Source: Candidatus Rhodoferax mariagerensis
GTDB taxonomy: Bacteria; Pseudomonadota; Gammaproteobacteria; Burkholderiales; Burkholderiaceae_C
Assembly (NCBI GenBank): GCA_016719055.1
Contig: JADKAW010000038.1
Coordinates: forward strand, 338,548 to 402,547
Reading direction: 5' to 3'
DNA length: 64,000 nt
The position numbers and the translations under genes are program-made. A model generated the notes under the pieces. It saw nothing but the letters and a program-made list of their open reading frames with translations. It did no database searches and had not been told where the DNA came from. This document shows positions 37,439 through 46,925 of the stretch, in pieces; positions within the stretch are counted from its first letter, which is position 1; every line of letters begins with the position of its first letter.

Positions 37439-39052
37439 ATGACGATATCCAAATTTCCGCTGAAACGCACTGCTGTGTGCGTGCTGGCATTGCCGGCGCT
37501 ACTGGCCTTGTCAACGGCATCCGCCAAGACACTGGTGTACTGCTCTGAAGGCAGCCCGGAAAACTTTGCCCCTAGCATCAACACCACCGGCACCTCGTTT
37601 GACGCGAGTGAACAGATTTATGACAACCTGGTGGACTTTGAGCGTGGCGGCACCAAGGTGGTGCCGGGTTTGGCTGAAAAATGGGAAGTCTCCAAAGACG
37701 GCATGGAATATACCTTTCACCTGCGCAAAGGCGTGAAATGGCAGTCCAACAAGAACTTCAAACCTAGCCGCGACTTCAACGCGGACGATATTCTGTTCAT
37801 GTTTGAACGCCAGTGGAAAGAAAACGACCCATACTTCAAGGTCACCAGTTCCAACCACGCATACTTTGGCGACATGGGCATGCCCAAGCTGCTGAAATCG
37901 GTGGACAAGCTCGATGACTACACCATCAAGATTGTGCTGAACTCGCCTGAGGCACCCTTCCTGTCGAACCTGGCCATGCAATACGCCGGGGTTCAGTCCA
38001 AGGAATACGCCATTGCCATGCTCAAGGCGGGTACGCCTGAGAAGATTGACCAGGAACCGGTCGGCACCGGCCCGTTCATGCTGGTGCAATACCAGAAAGA
38101 CGCCATCATCCGCTACAAGGCCAACCCACAGTACTGGGCCGGCAAAGCCAAGATTGACGACCTGATTTTCTCGATCACCCCCGACGCTTCGGTGCGCTGG
38201 GCCAAGCTGCAAAAGGGTGAATGCCATGTCATGCCCTACCCCAACCCGGCGGATCTGGACGCCATCCGCAAAGACCCCAATGTGACGGTGCTAGAGCAAC
38301 CTGGGCTGAACATCGGCTACCTTGCTTACAACACCACCAAAAAACCATTTGATGACGTGCGCGTGCGCAAAGCGGTCAACATGGCCATTGACAAGAAAGC
38401 CATTGTGTCGGCGGTTTACCTAAGCACGGGTGTTCCAGCCACCAACCCGATTCCACCGACCCAGTGGTCTTACAACAAGTCCATCAAGGACGATGCGTTT
38501 GACCCAGCAGCAGCCAAAAAACTGCTGGCCGAGGCTGGTCTGAAAGACGGCTTTAGTACCGACCTATGGGCCATGCCTGTGCAGCGCCCCTACAACCCGA
38601 ATGCCAAACGGATTGCCGAACTGATGCAGGCCGACCTGGCCAAAGTGGGCATCAAGGCTGAGATCAAGAGCTTTGAGTGGGGTGAGTACCGCAAGCGCAT
38701 GCAAGCGGGTGAACACCAGATGGGCATGTTGGGCTGGACCGGTGACAACGGTGACCCGGACAACTTCCTGAACACGCTGCTGGGCTGCAGTGCTGCCAAG
38801 AACAACGGCTCTAACGTGGCCAAGTTCTGCTATCAGCCGTTTGAAGATCTGGTGCAAAAGGCCAAGGTGGTGTCCAACCCCGCCGAGCGCGCCAAACTCT
38901 ATGAACAGGCCCAGGTCATCTTCAAGCAGCAAGCGCCCTGGTTCACCATCGCTCACGCCGTGCAACTCAAGCCAGTGCGCAAGGAAGTCATTGGCTTCAA
39001 GCTGAGCCCGTTTGGCCGCCACAGCTTCTATGGCGTGGACATGGCTAAATAA
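37439..39052 (+). CDS. dppA: dipeptide ABC transporter, periplasmic binding protein
   Basis: A 537-residue family 5 solute-binding protein. The signal peptide is at about 1-29 (VCVLALPALLALSTASA). It then has TLVYCSEGSPENFAPSINTT, PGLAEKWEVSKDGMEYTFHL and QPGLNIGYLAYNTTKKPFDD. It delivers dipeptides, possibly also haem or ALA, to DppBCDF. A CAGGAG ribosome site precedes the ATG. Having the binding-protein gene last in the operon is unusual compared with E. coli but common in this order. Confidence 0.93.
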   Translation: MTISKFPLKRTAVCVLALPALLALSTASAKTLVYCSEGSPENFAPSINTTGTSFDASEQIYDNLVDFERGGTKVVPGLAEKWEVSKDGMEYTFHLRKGVKWQSNKNFKPSRDFNADDILFMFERQWKENDPYFKVTSSNHAYFGDMGMPKLLKSVDKLDDYTIKIVLNSPEAPFLSNLAMQYAGVQSKEYAIAMLKAGTPEKIDQEPVGTGPFMLVQYQKDAIIRYKANPQYWAGKAKIDDLIFSITPDASVRWAKLQKGECHVMPYPNPADLDAIRKDPNVTVLEQPGLNIGYLAYNTTKKPFDDVRVRKAVNMAIDKKAIVSAVYLSTGVPATNPIPPTQWSYNKSIKDDAFDPAAAKKLLAEAGLKDGFSTDLWAMPVQRPYNPNAKRIAELMQADLAKVGIKAEIKSFEWGEYRKRMQAGEHQMGMLGWTGDNGDPDNFLNTLLGCSAAKNNGSNVAKFCYQPFEDLVQKAKVVSNPAERAKLYEQAQVIFKQQAPWFTIAHAVQLKPVRKEVIGFKLSPFGRHSFYGVDMAK

Positions 39053-39070
39053 GCTCTTACGAATAACTTC

Positions 39071-39096
39071 AAAAAGCCAGCTTTTGCTGGTTTTTT
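39071..39096 (+). terminator. terminator after dppA
   Basis: AAAAAGCCAGC and GCTGGTTTTTT form a stem with a TTTT loop and a T run, 18 bp after the dppA stop. The A and T tracts make it usable on both strands, so it may also serve lgt, which converges on it. Confidence 0.88.
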
Positions 39097-39112
39097 GATG
39101 GTTATTCCAAAA

Positions 39113-39928
39113 TTACCGGGCCACTTTTTGGCACCTATGTGCCCACCACCACAAGCCAGCGCCACCCAGCACCATCGGAACACAAAGCCACTGACCCATG
39201 CTCATGCCCAGGCTCAGCAACCCCAGGTGTGCATCAGGCTCCCTGAAAAATTCGGCCGTAAAGCGCAACAGGCCATATCCCATCAAAAACGCTGCAGCCA
39301 CCTGACCCGCGGCGCGCGGTTTGCGTGCGTATAGCCACAGCAGAACAAACAGCAACAGGCCTTCAAGCAGAAACTGGTAAATCTGCGAAGGGTGGCGTGG
39401 CAGGTCCCCTGCGCCCCTGAACACCATGCCCCACGGCAAATCAGGGCTGGACACCCGGCCCCACAACTCGCCATTGATGAAATTGCCGACACGACCAGCC
39501 GCCAATCCGGTGGGCACGCAGGGTGCTACAAAGTCGGCGACCTGCAACAAAGGCCGCTGACGCGACCTGGCAAACCACACCATGGCAACGATCACACCCA
39601 GCATACCCCCATGAAAACTCATCCCACCCTGCCACACCGCCAACACTTCCAATGGATGCTGTGCGTAGTAAAGGGGCTTATAAAATAGACAATAGCCGAT
39701 ACGCCCTCCCAAAACCACACCCATCACCCCCATGAACAAAAAGTCTTCAATATCGCGCCGCGCCCAGGCCTGCGACCCGGTCATGGCGGCATAGGGCTGA
39801 TGCCGCAAGCGCAAGTTGCCGAGCAAAATGAACAAACCAAATGCCGCCAGATAGGTCAGGCCATACCAATGCACGGCAATCGGTCCGAGTTGCAGCGCGA
39901 CAGGATTAATTTGAGGATGGATCAACAT
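39113..39928 (-). CDS. lgt: prolipoprotein diacylglyceryl transferase
   Basis: Transfers diacylglycerol from phosphatidylglycerol to the lipobox Cys of prolipoproteins. 271 residues from the ATG at 39928 (MLIHPQINPVALQLGPIAVH). The Lgt signature is GRVGNFINGELWGRVS, and the essential HGGMLG is also seen (MSFHGGMLGVIVAMVWF). Several membrane helices. An upstream in-frame start adds 19 unlikely residues. Convergent with dppA. Confidence 0.95.
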   Translation of the reverse strand: MLIHPQINPVALQLGPIAVHWYGLTYLAAFGLFILLGNLRLRHQPYAAMTGSQAWARRDIEDFLFMGVMGVVLGGRIGYCLFYKPLYYAQHPLEVLAVWQGGMSFHGGMLGVIVAMVWFARSRQRPLLQVADFVAPCVPTGLAAGRVGNFINGELWGRVSSPDLPWGMVFRGAGDLPRHPSQIYQFLLEGLLLFVLLWLYARKPRAAGQVAAAFLMGYGLLRFTAEFFREPDAHLGLLSLGMSMGQWLCVPMVLGGAGLWWWAHRCQKVAR

Positions 39929-40061
39929 GAACCGGATTGTCTCGCAAGCGTGAGACTGATTTGTTGTTGCCGCTGGCAATGCCACAGGCTATGATGCCCA
40001 CCCGGCTGAAGCGGGGCACTGAGCAGAAGTCTGGTTTGGTTACTGAGTAAGGCTCAGAACA

Positions 40062-40367
40062 CTACTTTTCGCGGCGGACTTTAAGGCGAATTGACTTGAC
40101 GCCGAGATTTTTGCTACCCAAGTGGGCTTCGAAGGCAGGGAGCAGTTGGCGCAGTTTGGCAGCTGTGGTGTTGTTTGAAATCAGAAGACACCATACACCC
40201 TCTTCTAGTGGGCCACACTGCACGTTGTCATACAAGGCTGGTGGAACCAGCGGCTTGATGGCTTGCAACCGATCAAGGGAGTCTTTTTGCATGGCCATCA
40301 ACTTTGCCAGGCCCGGGTTGTTTTGACTGGCTTGAAGCAACGTAAACGATGGTTGAGAGCGGGTCAT
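40062..40367 (-). CDS. DUF721 (DciA-like) protein
   Basis: A 101-residue protein with LVPPALYDNVQCGPLEEGVW, LLISNNTTAAKLRQLLPAFE and the end SIRLKVRREK. This is the DUF721 pattern related to DciA, the helicase loader of bacteria lacking DnaC. It is shorter than some DciA proteins and shows mainly the KH-like core. Its start is 20 bp from that of the M23 peptidase gene on the other strand, so the promoters must overlap. Confidence 0.8.
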   Translation of the reverse strand: MTRSQPSFTLLQASQNNPGLAKLMAMQKDSLDRLQAIKPLVPPALYDNVQCGPLEEGVWCLLISNNTTAAKLRQLLPAFEAHLGSKNLGVKSIRLKVRREK

Positions 40368-40387
40368 GTGTTCGAAGGAATTTACAG

Positions 40388-41374
40388 ATGCAGTTGATCG
40401 TTACAGATTCATGGCTGGCCAAATCGAGGGCCATGCACTTCACAGGGCCTCAGTTGGGGCTGATTTTTGTGTTGCTGGCCTTTGCCCTGATGCTGTCGTC
40501 GCTGGGTCTGTACCACTGGGTTTTTCTCAAGGGTGCGCGTGAAGGTTGGCCCATTATCGGGTCTTTGGTCAAACTCGTTGCCAAGGACGAGTTTGAACAG
40601 CGCGACCGCTTTTTGCGCGAAAACCTCGATCTGATGGCTCGTCAGTTAGGCGAAATTCAGGCCAAGCTGACACAGCTTGAATCGCTCGGCGAGCGCGTCT
40701 CGGGCTTGGCTGGCCTGAATCCCTCTCACATCAGGGGCGCTCCCGGCCAGGGTGGCAGCGAGATCGCCGCGCGCGCACTGACCTTGCCTGAAGTCAAATC
40801 CGCGATGGATTCACTAGAAGCCCTGACGCACCAGCGAACTGATTTACTGACCGTGCTGGAGTCACGACTGTTTGAACAAAAAATGAAAAACATGATGGTA
40901 CCAACGCAGCCACCGGTCGACGCTGGAGACGTTGGATCGGCGTTTGGCTGGCGACTTGATCCCATCACAGGGCGTTCTGCGCTTCATACCGGGCTTGATT
41001 TTCCCGCCTCAGTCGGCACACCAGTTCTGGCCGCAGCGGGGGGGGTGGTAGTAACTCAGGAGACGCATCCTGAATATGGGCACATGGTTGAAATCGATCA
41101 CGGTAACGACTTGATCACCCGTTACGCGCATTCTTCGCGGGTTTTGATCAAAAAAGGTGACTTGATCAAACGGGGGCAGAAAATCGCTGAGGTCGGGACA
41201 AGTGGCCGCTCAACCGGGTCGCATTTGCACTTTGAGGTACTGGTTCAGGGTGTTCCACAGGACCCGCAGAAGTTTTTGCTTGGCGGGCATCAGTCTGCCC
41301 CCGCCAAGGTGGCGGTGACGACAAACCACGCTGAAAACCGCAAGCTTTCTGCTGCAAACGCACCGGTTCGTTGA
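40388..41374 (+). CDS. M23 family (LytM) peptidase
   Basis: A 328-residue cell-wall enzyme or activator. It starts MQLIVTDSWLAKSRAMHFTG after a GAAGGA ribosome site, then has a membrane helix (about 24-44, LIFVLLAFALMLSSLGLYHW), a coiled-coil segment, and the LytM domain. Metal ligands are in GRSALHTGLDFPASVGTPVL (H..D) and GSHLHFEVLVQG (HxH), so it is probably active. A longer frame from 40349 adds unlikely residues. Located before secA, as in related genomes. Confidence 0.92.
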   Translation: MQLIVTDSWLAKSRAMHFTGPQLGLIFVLLAFALMLSSLGLYHWVFLKGAREGWPIIGSLVKLVAKDEFEQRDRFLRENLDLMARQLGEIQAKLTQLESLGERVSGLAGLNPSHIRGAPGQGGSEIAARALTLPEVKSAMDSLEALTHQRTDLLTVLESRLFEQKMKNMMVPTQPPVDAGDVGSAFGWRLDPITGRSALHTGLDFPASVGTPVLAAAGGVVVTQETHPEYGHMVEIDHGNDLITRYAHSSRVLIKKGDLIKRGQKIAEVGTSGRSTGSHLHFEVLVQGVPQDPQKFLLGGHQSAPAKVAVTTNHAENRKLSAANAPVR

Positions 41375-41541
41375 TTTTTTTCAAGGCCTCGCTCGCAAAG
41401 GTAAAATGACACGGTTCAGCGGGTGCGGGTTAATCGCGCCTGAGCTTGCGTTATCGCCCGTCATCCCCATTTCAGTTAGATCGTAAAAAGGACTGTGCCG
41501 CTGTGTTGCCTTTACGGGCCCACAATGCGTGCCCTGCATCA

Positions 41542-44286
41542 ATGGCTACCAATTTCCTCACCAAAATTTTCGGCAGTCGTAATGACCGCCTGCTCAAAAA
41601 ATACCGGCATTCGGTTGCCAGAATCAATGCGCTGGAACCAGACTATGAAAAACTGTCCGACGAAGCCATTCGTGGCAAGACTGAGGAGTTGAAACAGCGC
41701 CTGACACAGGGCGAAACCCTGGACGCATTGCTGCCTGAAGCCTTTGCCGTGGTGCGTGAAGGCTCTAAACGTGTCATGAAAATGCGGCATTTTGATGTGC
41801 AGTTACTTGGCGGCATGTCGCTGCACAACGGCAAAATTTCGGAAATGGGCACAGGCGAGGGCAAAACGCTGACGGCAACACTGCCGGTCTATCTGAACGC
41901 CTTGAGCGGCAAAGGTGTTCATGTGGTGACGGTCAACGATTACCTGGCCAATCGCGATGCCCAGTGGATGGGCAAGCTGTATAACTTTTTAGGCCTGTCG
42001 GTTGGCATCAATTTACCCAACATGCCGCGTGAAGAAAAGCAGGCCGCTTACCGGGCCGACATCACCTACGGCACCAACAACGAGTACGGTTTTGATTATT
42101 TGCGCGACAACATGGTTTACGAAGCTGCCGACCGGGTGCAGCGTGGCTTGAACTACGCCATTGTTGATGAGGTGGATTCGATCTTGATCGACGAGGCACG
42201 TACCCCACTGATCATCAGCGGGCAGGCAGAAGACCAGACCAATTTGTACCAGGCTATCAAGCTGATCGTCCCAAGGCTTGAGAAGCAAGAGGGTGAGGCG
42301 GACCCGCATACCGGTGAGGGCATCACCAAACCAGGCGACTTCACACTGGACGAAAAAAGCCACCAGGTTTTTCTGACCGAGCGCGGCCACGAAAACGCTG
42401 AACTGGTGCTGTTTGAAATGGGCCTGATCCCGGAGGGTGCCAGCCTGTATGACCCGGCCAACATCACACTGATGCACCACCTTTATGCGGCACTACGGGC
42501 TCAACACCTGTACCACCGCGACCAGCACTATGTGGTGCAAGCTGGTGAAATCATCATTGTGGACGAATTCACCGGTCGGTTGATGACCGGGCGGCGCTGG
42601 AGTGAGGGCCTGCACCAGGCAGTCGAGGCAAAGGAAGGTGTGGCGATTCAGCCCGAGAACCAAACCATGGCGTCGATCACTTTCCAGAACTATTTCCGTC
42701 TTTATGGCAAGCTGGCTGGCATGACTGGCACCGCAGACACCGAAGCCTACGAATTCCAGGAAATTTACGGGCTTGAAACGGTGGTGATGCCACCCAATAA
42801 GCCAAGCCGTCGCGATGACCAACTTGATCGCGTCTACAAAACCACCCGCGAAAAATACAACGCGGCCATCCAGGATATTCGCGAGTGCTATGAGCGTGGT
42901 CAGCCAGTGCTGGTGGGCACAACCTCGATTGAAAATTCTGAAATCATTGCTGATTTGCTGGAAAAAGAGAAGCTGCCTCATCAGGTTCTCAACGCCAAAC
43001 AGCATGCCCGTGAAGCCGATATCGTGGCGCAGGCTGGCCGCACCAAAATGATCACCATTGCCACCAATATGGCCGGACGAGGTACCGATATTGTGCTGGG
43101 TGGCAACATCAGCAAACTGCTTGACAACATCGAGACCGATGCTTCGCTGGACGAGGTACAGAAGCAGCAACAACTCGCGGCGCTGCGCAGCCAATGGTCT
43201 ATAGACCATGAACTGGTCACAGGGCTGGGTGGTTTGCGCATCATTGCCACCGAGCGCCATGAGTCACGCCGTATCGACAACCAGCTACGCGGTCGCTCAG
43301 GACGTCAGGGCGACCCCGGTTCGTCGCGTTTTTATTTGAGTCTGGACGACTCATTGATGCGCATTTTTGCCGGCGACCGGGTCAAGGCCATCATGGACCG
43401 CCTCAAAATGCCTGAAGGTGAAGCCATTGAGGCCGGCATCGTGACGCGCTCGATTGAAAGCGCACAGCGCAAGGTCGAAGCGCGCAATTTCGACATGCGC
43501 AAACAACTGCTGGAATACGACGATGTGGCCAATGACCAACGCAAAGTCATTTACCAGCAGCGCAACGAAATTCTGGATGCCAGTGATCTGTCGGCACAAA
43601 TTCAGGGGCTGCGTGAAGGCTGCTTTGAAGACATCGTCCGCCAGTATGTCCCGGCTGAGTCTGTCGAAGAACAATGGAACCTGCCAGCACTTGAAAAAGT
43701 TCTGCAAGATGAGTGGCAAATTACCCTACCCTTGCAACATCAGGTCAACGCGGCCAGCGCCATCACTGACCACGATCTGCTGGAGACCGTTCGTACGCAT
43801 ACCAACCAGATGTTTGATGCCAAGGTGGCACAGGTGGGCAACGAAAACTTCACCCAGTTCGAACGCATGGTTCTGCTGCAAAGCATTGACACCAATTGGC
43901 GTGACCACTTGAGTTCGCTCGACTATTTACGCCAGGGCATCCACTTGCGCGGCTATGCACAAAAACAACCTAAGCAGGAGTACAAGCGCGAGGCGTTCGA
44001 GCTGTTCGGTCAAATGCTTGACGCCGTCAAAAACGAGGTCACCAAGATTTTGATGACGGTTCGTATTCAGTCCAATGAAGAAGCCGGCCAGGCTGCGGCC
44101 GACATGGAGAGTCGCGCTGAGCGTATCACCAACGTCACCTACAGCGCACCGACAGAAACTGGTGAAGCACAAACCTCAGTGGATGAAGCAACCGTTGCCA
44201 AGGCCGTGCCACGTGTTGGACGGAACGAACCCTGCCCCTGTGGTAGCGGCAAGAAGTACAAGCAGTGTCACGGCAAATTGGCTTGA
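41542..44286 (+). CDS. secA: preprotein translocase ATPase SecA
   Basis: The motor of Sec export. 914 residues from the ATG at 41542 (MATNFLTKIFGSRNDRLLKK); the frame is open 32 codons further upstream, but that part is not SecA-like. Walker A region EMGTGEGKTLTATLPVYLNA, DEAD-type box VDEVDSILIDEARTPLI, motif TNMAGRGTDIVLGGN, and the C-terminal zinc-binding end GRNEPCPCGSGKKYKQCHG that contacts SecB. The 5' region (41375-41541) holds no gene that I see. Confidence 0.97.
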   Translation: MATNFLTKIFGSRNDRLLKKYRHSVARINALEPDYEKLSDEAIRGKTEELKQRLTQGETLDALLPEAFAVVREGSKRVMKMRHFDVQLLGGMSLHNGKISEMGTGEGKTLTATLPVYLNALSGKGVHVVTVNDYLANRDAQWMGKLYNFLGLSVGINLPNMPREEKQAAYRADITYGTNNEYGFDYLRDNMVYEAADRVQRGLNYAIVDEVDSILIDEARTPLIISGQAEDQTNLYQAIKLIVPRLEKQEGEADPHTGEGITKPGDFTLDEKSHQVFLTERGHENAELVLFEMGLIPEGASLYDPANITLMHHLYAALRAQHLYHRDQHYVVQAGEIIIVDEFTGRLMTGRRWSEGLHQAVEAKEGVAIQPENQTMASITFQNYFRLYGKLAGMTGTADTEAYEFQEIYGLETVVMPPNKPSRRDDQLDRVYKTTREKYNAAIQDIRECYERGQPVLVGTTSIENSEIIADLLEKEKLPHQVLNAKQHAREADIVAQAGRTKMITIATNMAGRGTDIVLGGNISKLLDNIETDASLDEVQKQQQLAALRSQWSIDHELVTGLGGLRIIATERHESRRIDNQLRGRSGRQGDPGSSRFYLSLDDSLMRIFAGDRVKAIMDRLKMPEGEAIEAGIVTRSIESAQRKVEARNFDMRKQLLEYDDVANDQRKVIYQQRNEILDASDLSAQIQGLREGCFEDIVRQYVPAESVEEQWNLPALEKVLQDEWQITLPLQHQVNAASAITDHDLLETVRTHTNQMFDAKVAQVGNENFTQFERMVLLQSIDTNWRDHLSSLDYLRQGIHLRGYAQKQPKQEYKREAFELFGQMLDAVKNEVTKILMTVRIQSNEEAGQAAADMESRAERITNVTYSAPTETGEAQTSVDEATVAKAVPRVGRNEPCPCGSGKKYKQCHGKLA

Positions 44287-44301
44287 TTCTGAAAGCGCCC
44301 T

Positions 44302-45543
44302 ATGTCTGTCAACCTTATTGCCCCTGACCTGGCCCGCCTTTTCCCGATCGCCGGTGTGCGCATTGGTGTCACTGAGGCCGGCATTCGCAAAGCCAATCGC
44401 AAAGACCTGACGGTGGTGCTGATCGATGACAATTCATCAGTCTCCGGCGTTTTTACCCAGAATCGTTTTTGCGCGGCCCCGGTACAAATTTGCCGTGAGC
44501 ACCTCGCGCTCGGTGGCGCTGAGGGTGTTGGCATCCGTGCCATGTTGATCAACACCGGTAATGCGAATGCAGGCACGGGTGCGGATGGATTGGCGCGCGC
44601 AAACTGTACTTGCCAGGCGCTGGCCAGCAGACTGGGTGTTGCGCAAGCGCAGATCTTGCCGTTTTCCACCGGTGTGATCATGGAGACCCTGCCCATTGAC
44701 AGCATAATAGCCGCAATGGATTCAGCCATTGCAGATGCGCGCATAGATAACTGGTCACGCGCCGCTGAAGCCATCATGACCACCGATACCGTGGCCAAAG
44801 CTTTTGGTGCGCAGGTGATGATCGACGGCGTGCTGGTCAGCATCACGGGCATCAGCAAGGGCGCCGGCATGATTCGCCCCAATATGGCGACCATGCTGGG
44901 CTTTATGGGCACCGACGCCTGCGTTAGTCCGGCCTTGGTGAAGCAGTTAGCCACACGGCTGGCGGAGGGTTCTTTCAACCGCGTCACCGTCGATGGCGAC
45001 ACCTCCACCAACGACTCTTTTGTGGTGATCACCACCAACCGCGCCGCCCACTCCCCAATTGAATCACTCGAAAGCAGCGCGGGTCAAGCCTTGTACGCCG
45101 CCATGTTGGACGTGGCGCAAAAACTGGCTCAAGCCATAGTTAGGGATGGCGAAGGCGCTACCAAATTTATAACAATTCAGGTCGAAGGCGGGCACACCCA
45201 GGCCGAATGCCGTCAGGTGGCTTATGCGATTGCGCATTCGCCACTGGTCAAGACCGCTTTTTTTGCCAGCGACCCCAATCTTGGCCGCATTCTGGCGGCG
45301 GTTGGATATGCAGGTATCGCGGACCTGAACCAGACAGGTATTGACCTGTACCTAGACGATGTGCTGGTGGCCATTCAAGGTGGGCGTAATCCAGCGTACC
45401 GGGAAGAAGATGGCCAGCGCGTCATGAAGCAAAGTGAAATTACCGTGCGTGTAGTGCTGGGGCGTGGCACCTCATCGGATACCGTCTGGACGTGTGACCT
45501 GAGCCATGATTACGTGTCCATCAACGCTGACTACCGCTCATGA
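44302..45543 (+). CDS. argJ: bifunctional ornithine acetyltransferase/N-acetylglutamate synthase
   Basis: Moves the acetyl group from N-acetylornithine to glutamate (arginine synthesis) and can make N-acetylglutamate. 413 residues. Autocleavage lies before the Thr in PNMATMLGFMGTDACVS. Other marks are LINTGNANAGTG, MTTDTVAKAFG and VDGDTSTNDSF. It starts 15 bp after secA and overlaps the next gene by 4 bp. Confidence 0.95.
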   Translation: MSVNLIAPDLARLFPIAGVRIGVTEAGIRKANRKDLTVVLIDDNSSVSGVFTQNRFCAAPVQICREHLALGGAEGVGIRAMLINTGNANAGTGADGLARANCTCQALASRLGVAQAQILPFSTGVIMETLPIDSIIAAMDSAIADARIDNWSRAAEAIMTTDTVAKAFGAQVMIDGVLVSITGISKGAGMIRPNMATMLGFMGTDACVSPALVKQLATRLAEGSFNRVTVDGDTSTNDSFVVITTNRAAHSPIESLESSAGQALYAAMLDVAQKLAQAIVRDGEGATKFITIQVEGGHTQAECRQVAYAIAHSPLVKTAFFASDPNLGRILAAVGYAGIADLNQTGIDLYLDDVLVAIQGGRNPAYREEDGQRVMKQSEITVRVVLGRGTSSDTVWTCDLSHDYVSINADYRS

Positions 45544-46418
45544 CGCAGGGTTTCAAGCACCTGCTGGCGCGTGCCGAGCAATTGATATTGCAAATTGAAC
45601 AGGTATTGCCGCAGCCACTGGCGCAACCCGACTGGTCAGCATCACATGCCTTTCGCTACCGAAAACGTAGCGCCGGGCGCAGTAGCCTAGAGCCAGTACG
45701 ACACATTGGAGCCATGCAGCTGTGTGATCTACGGGAAATTGACGCACAAATAGAAAAAATCCAGCGCAACACCCTGCAATTTGTGCGCGGCCAGTTGGCT
45801 AACAATGTGCTGCTGACCGGTGCTCGCGGCACAGGCAAGTCGTCCTTGATTCGGGCTTGCCTGAACGAATACGCGGCGCAGGGCTTGCGCCTGATTGAGG
45901 TGGAAAAAGCCGACCTCACCGATTTGCCAGACATCGTCGATCTGGTGTCAGATCGGCCTGAAAAATTCATCGTGTATTGCGACGATTTAAGCTTTGAAGA
46001 TGGTGAGCCCGGCTACAAGGCGCTCAAATCCATTCTCGACGGCTCGGTGGCTGCCACAACCCCCAATGTGCTGATTTACGCCACCAGTAACCGTCGTCAT
46101 CTGCTGCCCGAGTACATGAAGGAAAACCTGAGTTGCACCCATACCGACGACGGTGAAGTGCATCCAGGCGAGGGCCTCGAAGAAAAGATCTCGCTTTCTG
46201 AACGCTTTGGCTTATGGGTCAGCTTTTATCCCTTTGCGCAGGACGAGTACCTGTCCATTGTGGCGCAATGGCTAAGTTCCTTTGGGGTCAACGCCAGCGC
46301 CATTGAGACAGCTCGGCCTCAGGCATTGATTTGGGCACTAGAGCGCGGATCCCGCAGCGGGCGTGTGGCCTACCAGTTCGCGCGCGACTATGCCGGTCAA
46401 CACGCGATAGGCGCATGA
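45540..46418 (+). CDS. DUF815 AAA-type ATPase
   Basis: A 292-residue P-loop protein. The Walker A is LLTGARGTGKSSLIRACLNE, the Walker B region EKFIVYCDDLSFEDGEPGYK, and a sensor-like segment VLIYATSNRRHLLPEYMKEN. This is the DUF815 family, with no proven function. It sits between argJ and mutT, overlapping both by 4 bp, as is common in Burkholderiales. Confidence 0.9.
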   Translation: MTQGFKHLLARAEQLILQIEQVLPQPLAQPDWSASHAFRYRKRSAGRSSLEPVRHIGAMQLCDLREIDAQIEKIQRNTLQFVRGQLANNVLLTGARGTGKSSLIRACLNEYAAQGLRLIEVEKADLTDLPDIVDLVSDRPEKFIVYCDDLSFEDGEPGYKALKSILDGSVAATTPNVLIYATSNRRHLLPEYMKENLSCTHTDDGEVHPGEGLEEKISLSERFGLWVSFYPFAQDEYLSIVAQWLSSFGVNASAIETARPQALIWALERGSRSGRVAYQFARDYAGQHAIGA

Positions 46419-46912
46419 GTCAAGCCTGTGCCGCCAGCGCTGCAGCTCTGGTTGCTGATGCCAACCAGGCGCGTAGTGGCGGGGCAGATCGTTCGGCTGT
46501 TGATGTGGCTGTTGGTGTGCTGATTCGCGCCAATGGCGATTTTTTGCTCACGTCGCGACCAGTTGGTAAGGTTTATGCTGGTTTTTGGGAGTTTCCAGGA
46601 GGCAAACTGGAAGTTGGCGAGACCGTAGAACAAGCCCTCCAACGAGAGCTCCATGAAGAGTTGGGCATCGATATCGGGCCGGTGGAACGATGGCGAGAAG
46701 AACTGGTGGACTACCCCCATGCCCTGGTGCGCTTGCATTTTTGCAAGGTACGGGAATGGAGGAAAGAACTGGTGATGCGCGAGGCCCAGTCGTATGCCTG
46801 GCAGCACCTACCGGTGAGCGTGACTCCGGTTCTGCCAGGAACGGTGCCGGTTTTACATTGGCTGGCCAAAGAAAGAAATTTCAACAACGCTACGCATTTC
46901 GACCGCTATTGA
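46415..46912 (+). CDS. mutT: Nudix hydrolase, 8-oxo-dGTP diphosphatase type
   Basis: A 165-residue enzyme that cleans oxidised dGTP from the pool. The Nudix box is GGKLEVGETVEQALQRELHE followed by ELGI, matching G-x5-E-x7-RE-x2-EE-x-G except for His-Glu in the core (RELHEELGI). The ATG at 46415 overlaps the DUF815 stop. The first about 25 residues are Ala-rich and may be partly untranslated. Confidence 0.9.
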   Translation: MSQACAASAAALVADANQARSGGADRSAVDVAVGVLIRANGDFLLTSRPVGKVYAGFWEFPGGKLEVGETVEQALQRELHEELGIDIGPVERWREELVDYPHALVRLHFCKVREWRKELVMREAQSYAWQHLPVSVTPVLPGTVPVLHWLAKERNFNNATHFDRY

Positions 46913-46925
46913 ATTCAACCCGCAC

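Noticed and set aside
45130..45185. Possible further repeat copy in argJ (CCATAGTTAGGG..GGCGCTACCAAATT)
   Set aside because: The encoded residues RDGEGATKF are normal argJ sequence, so similarity to the repeat is chance.
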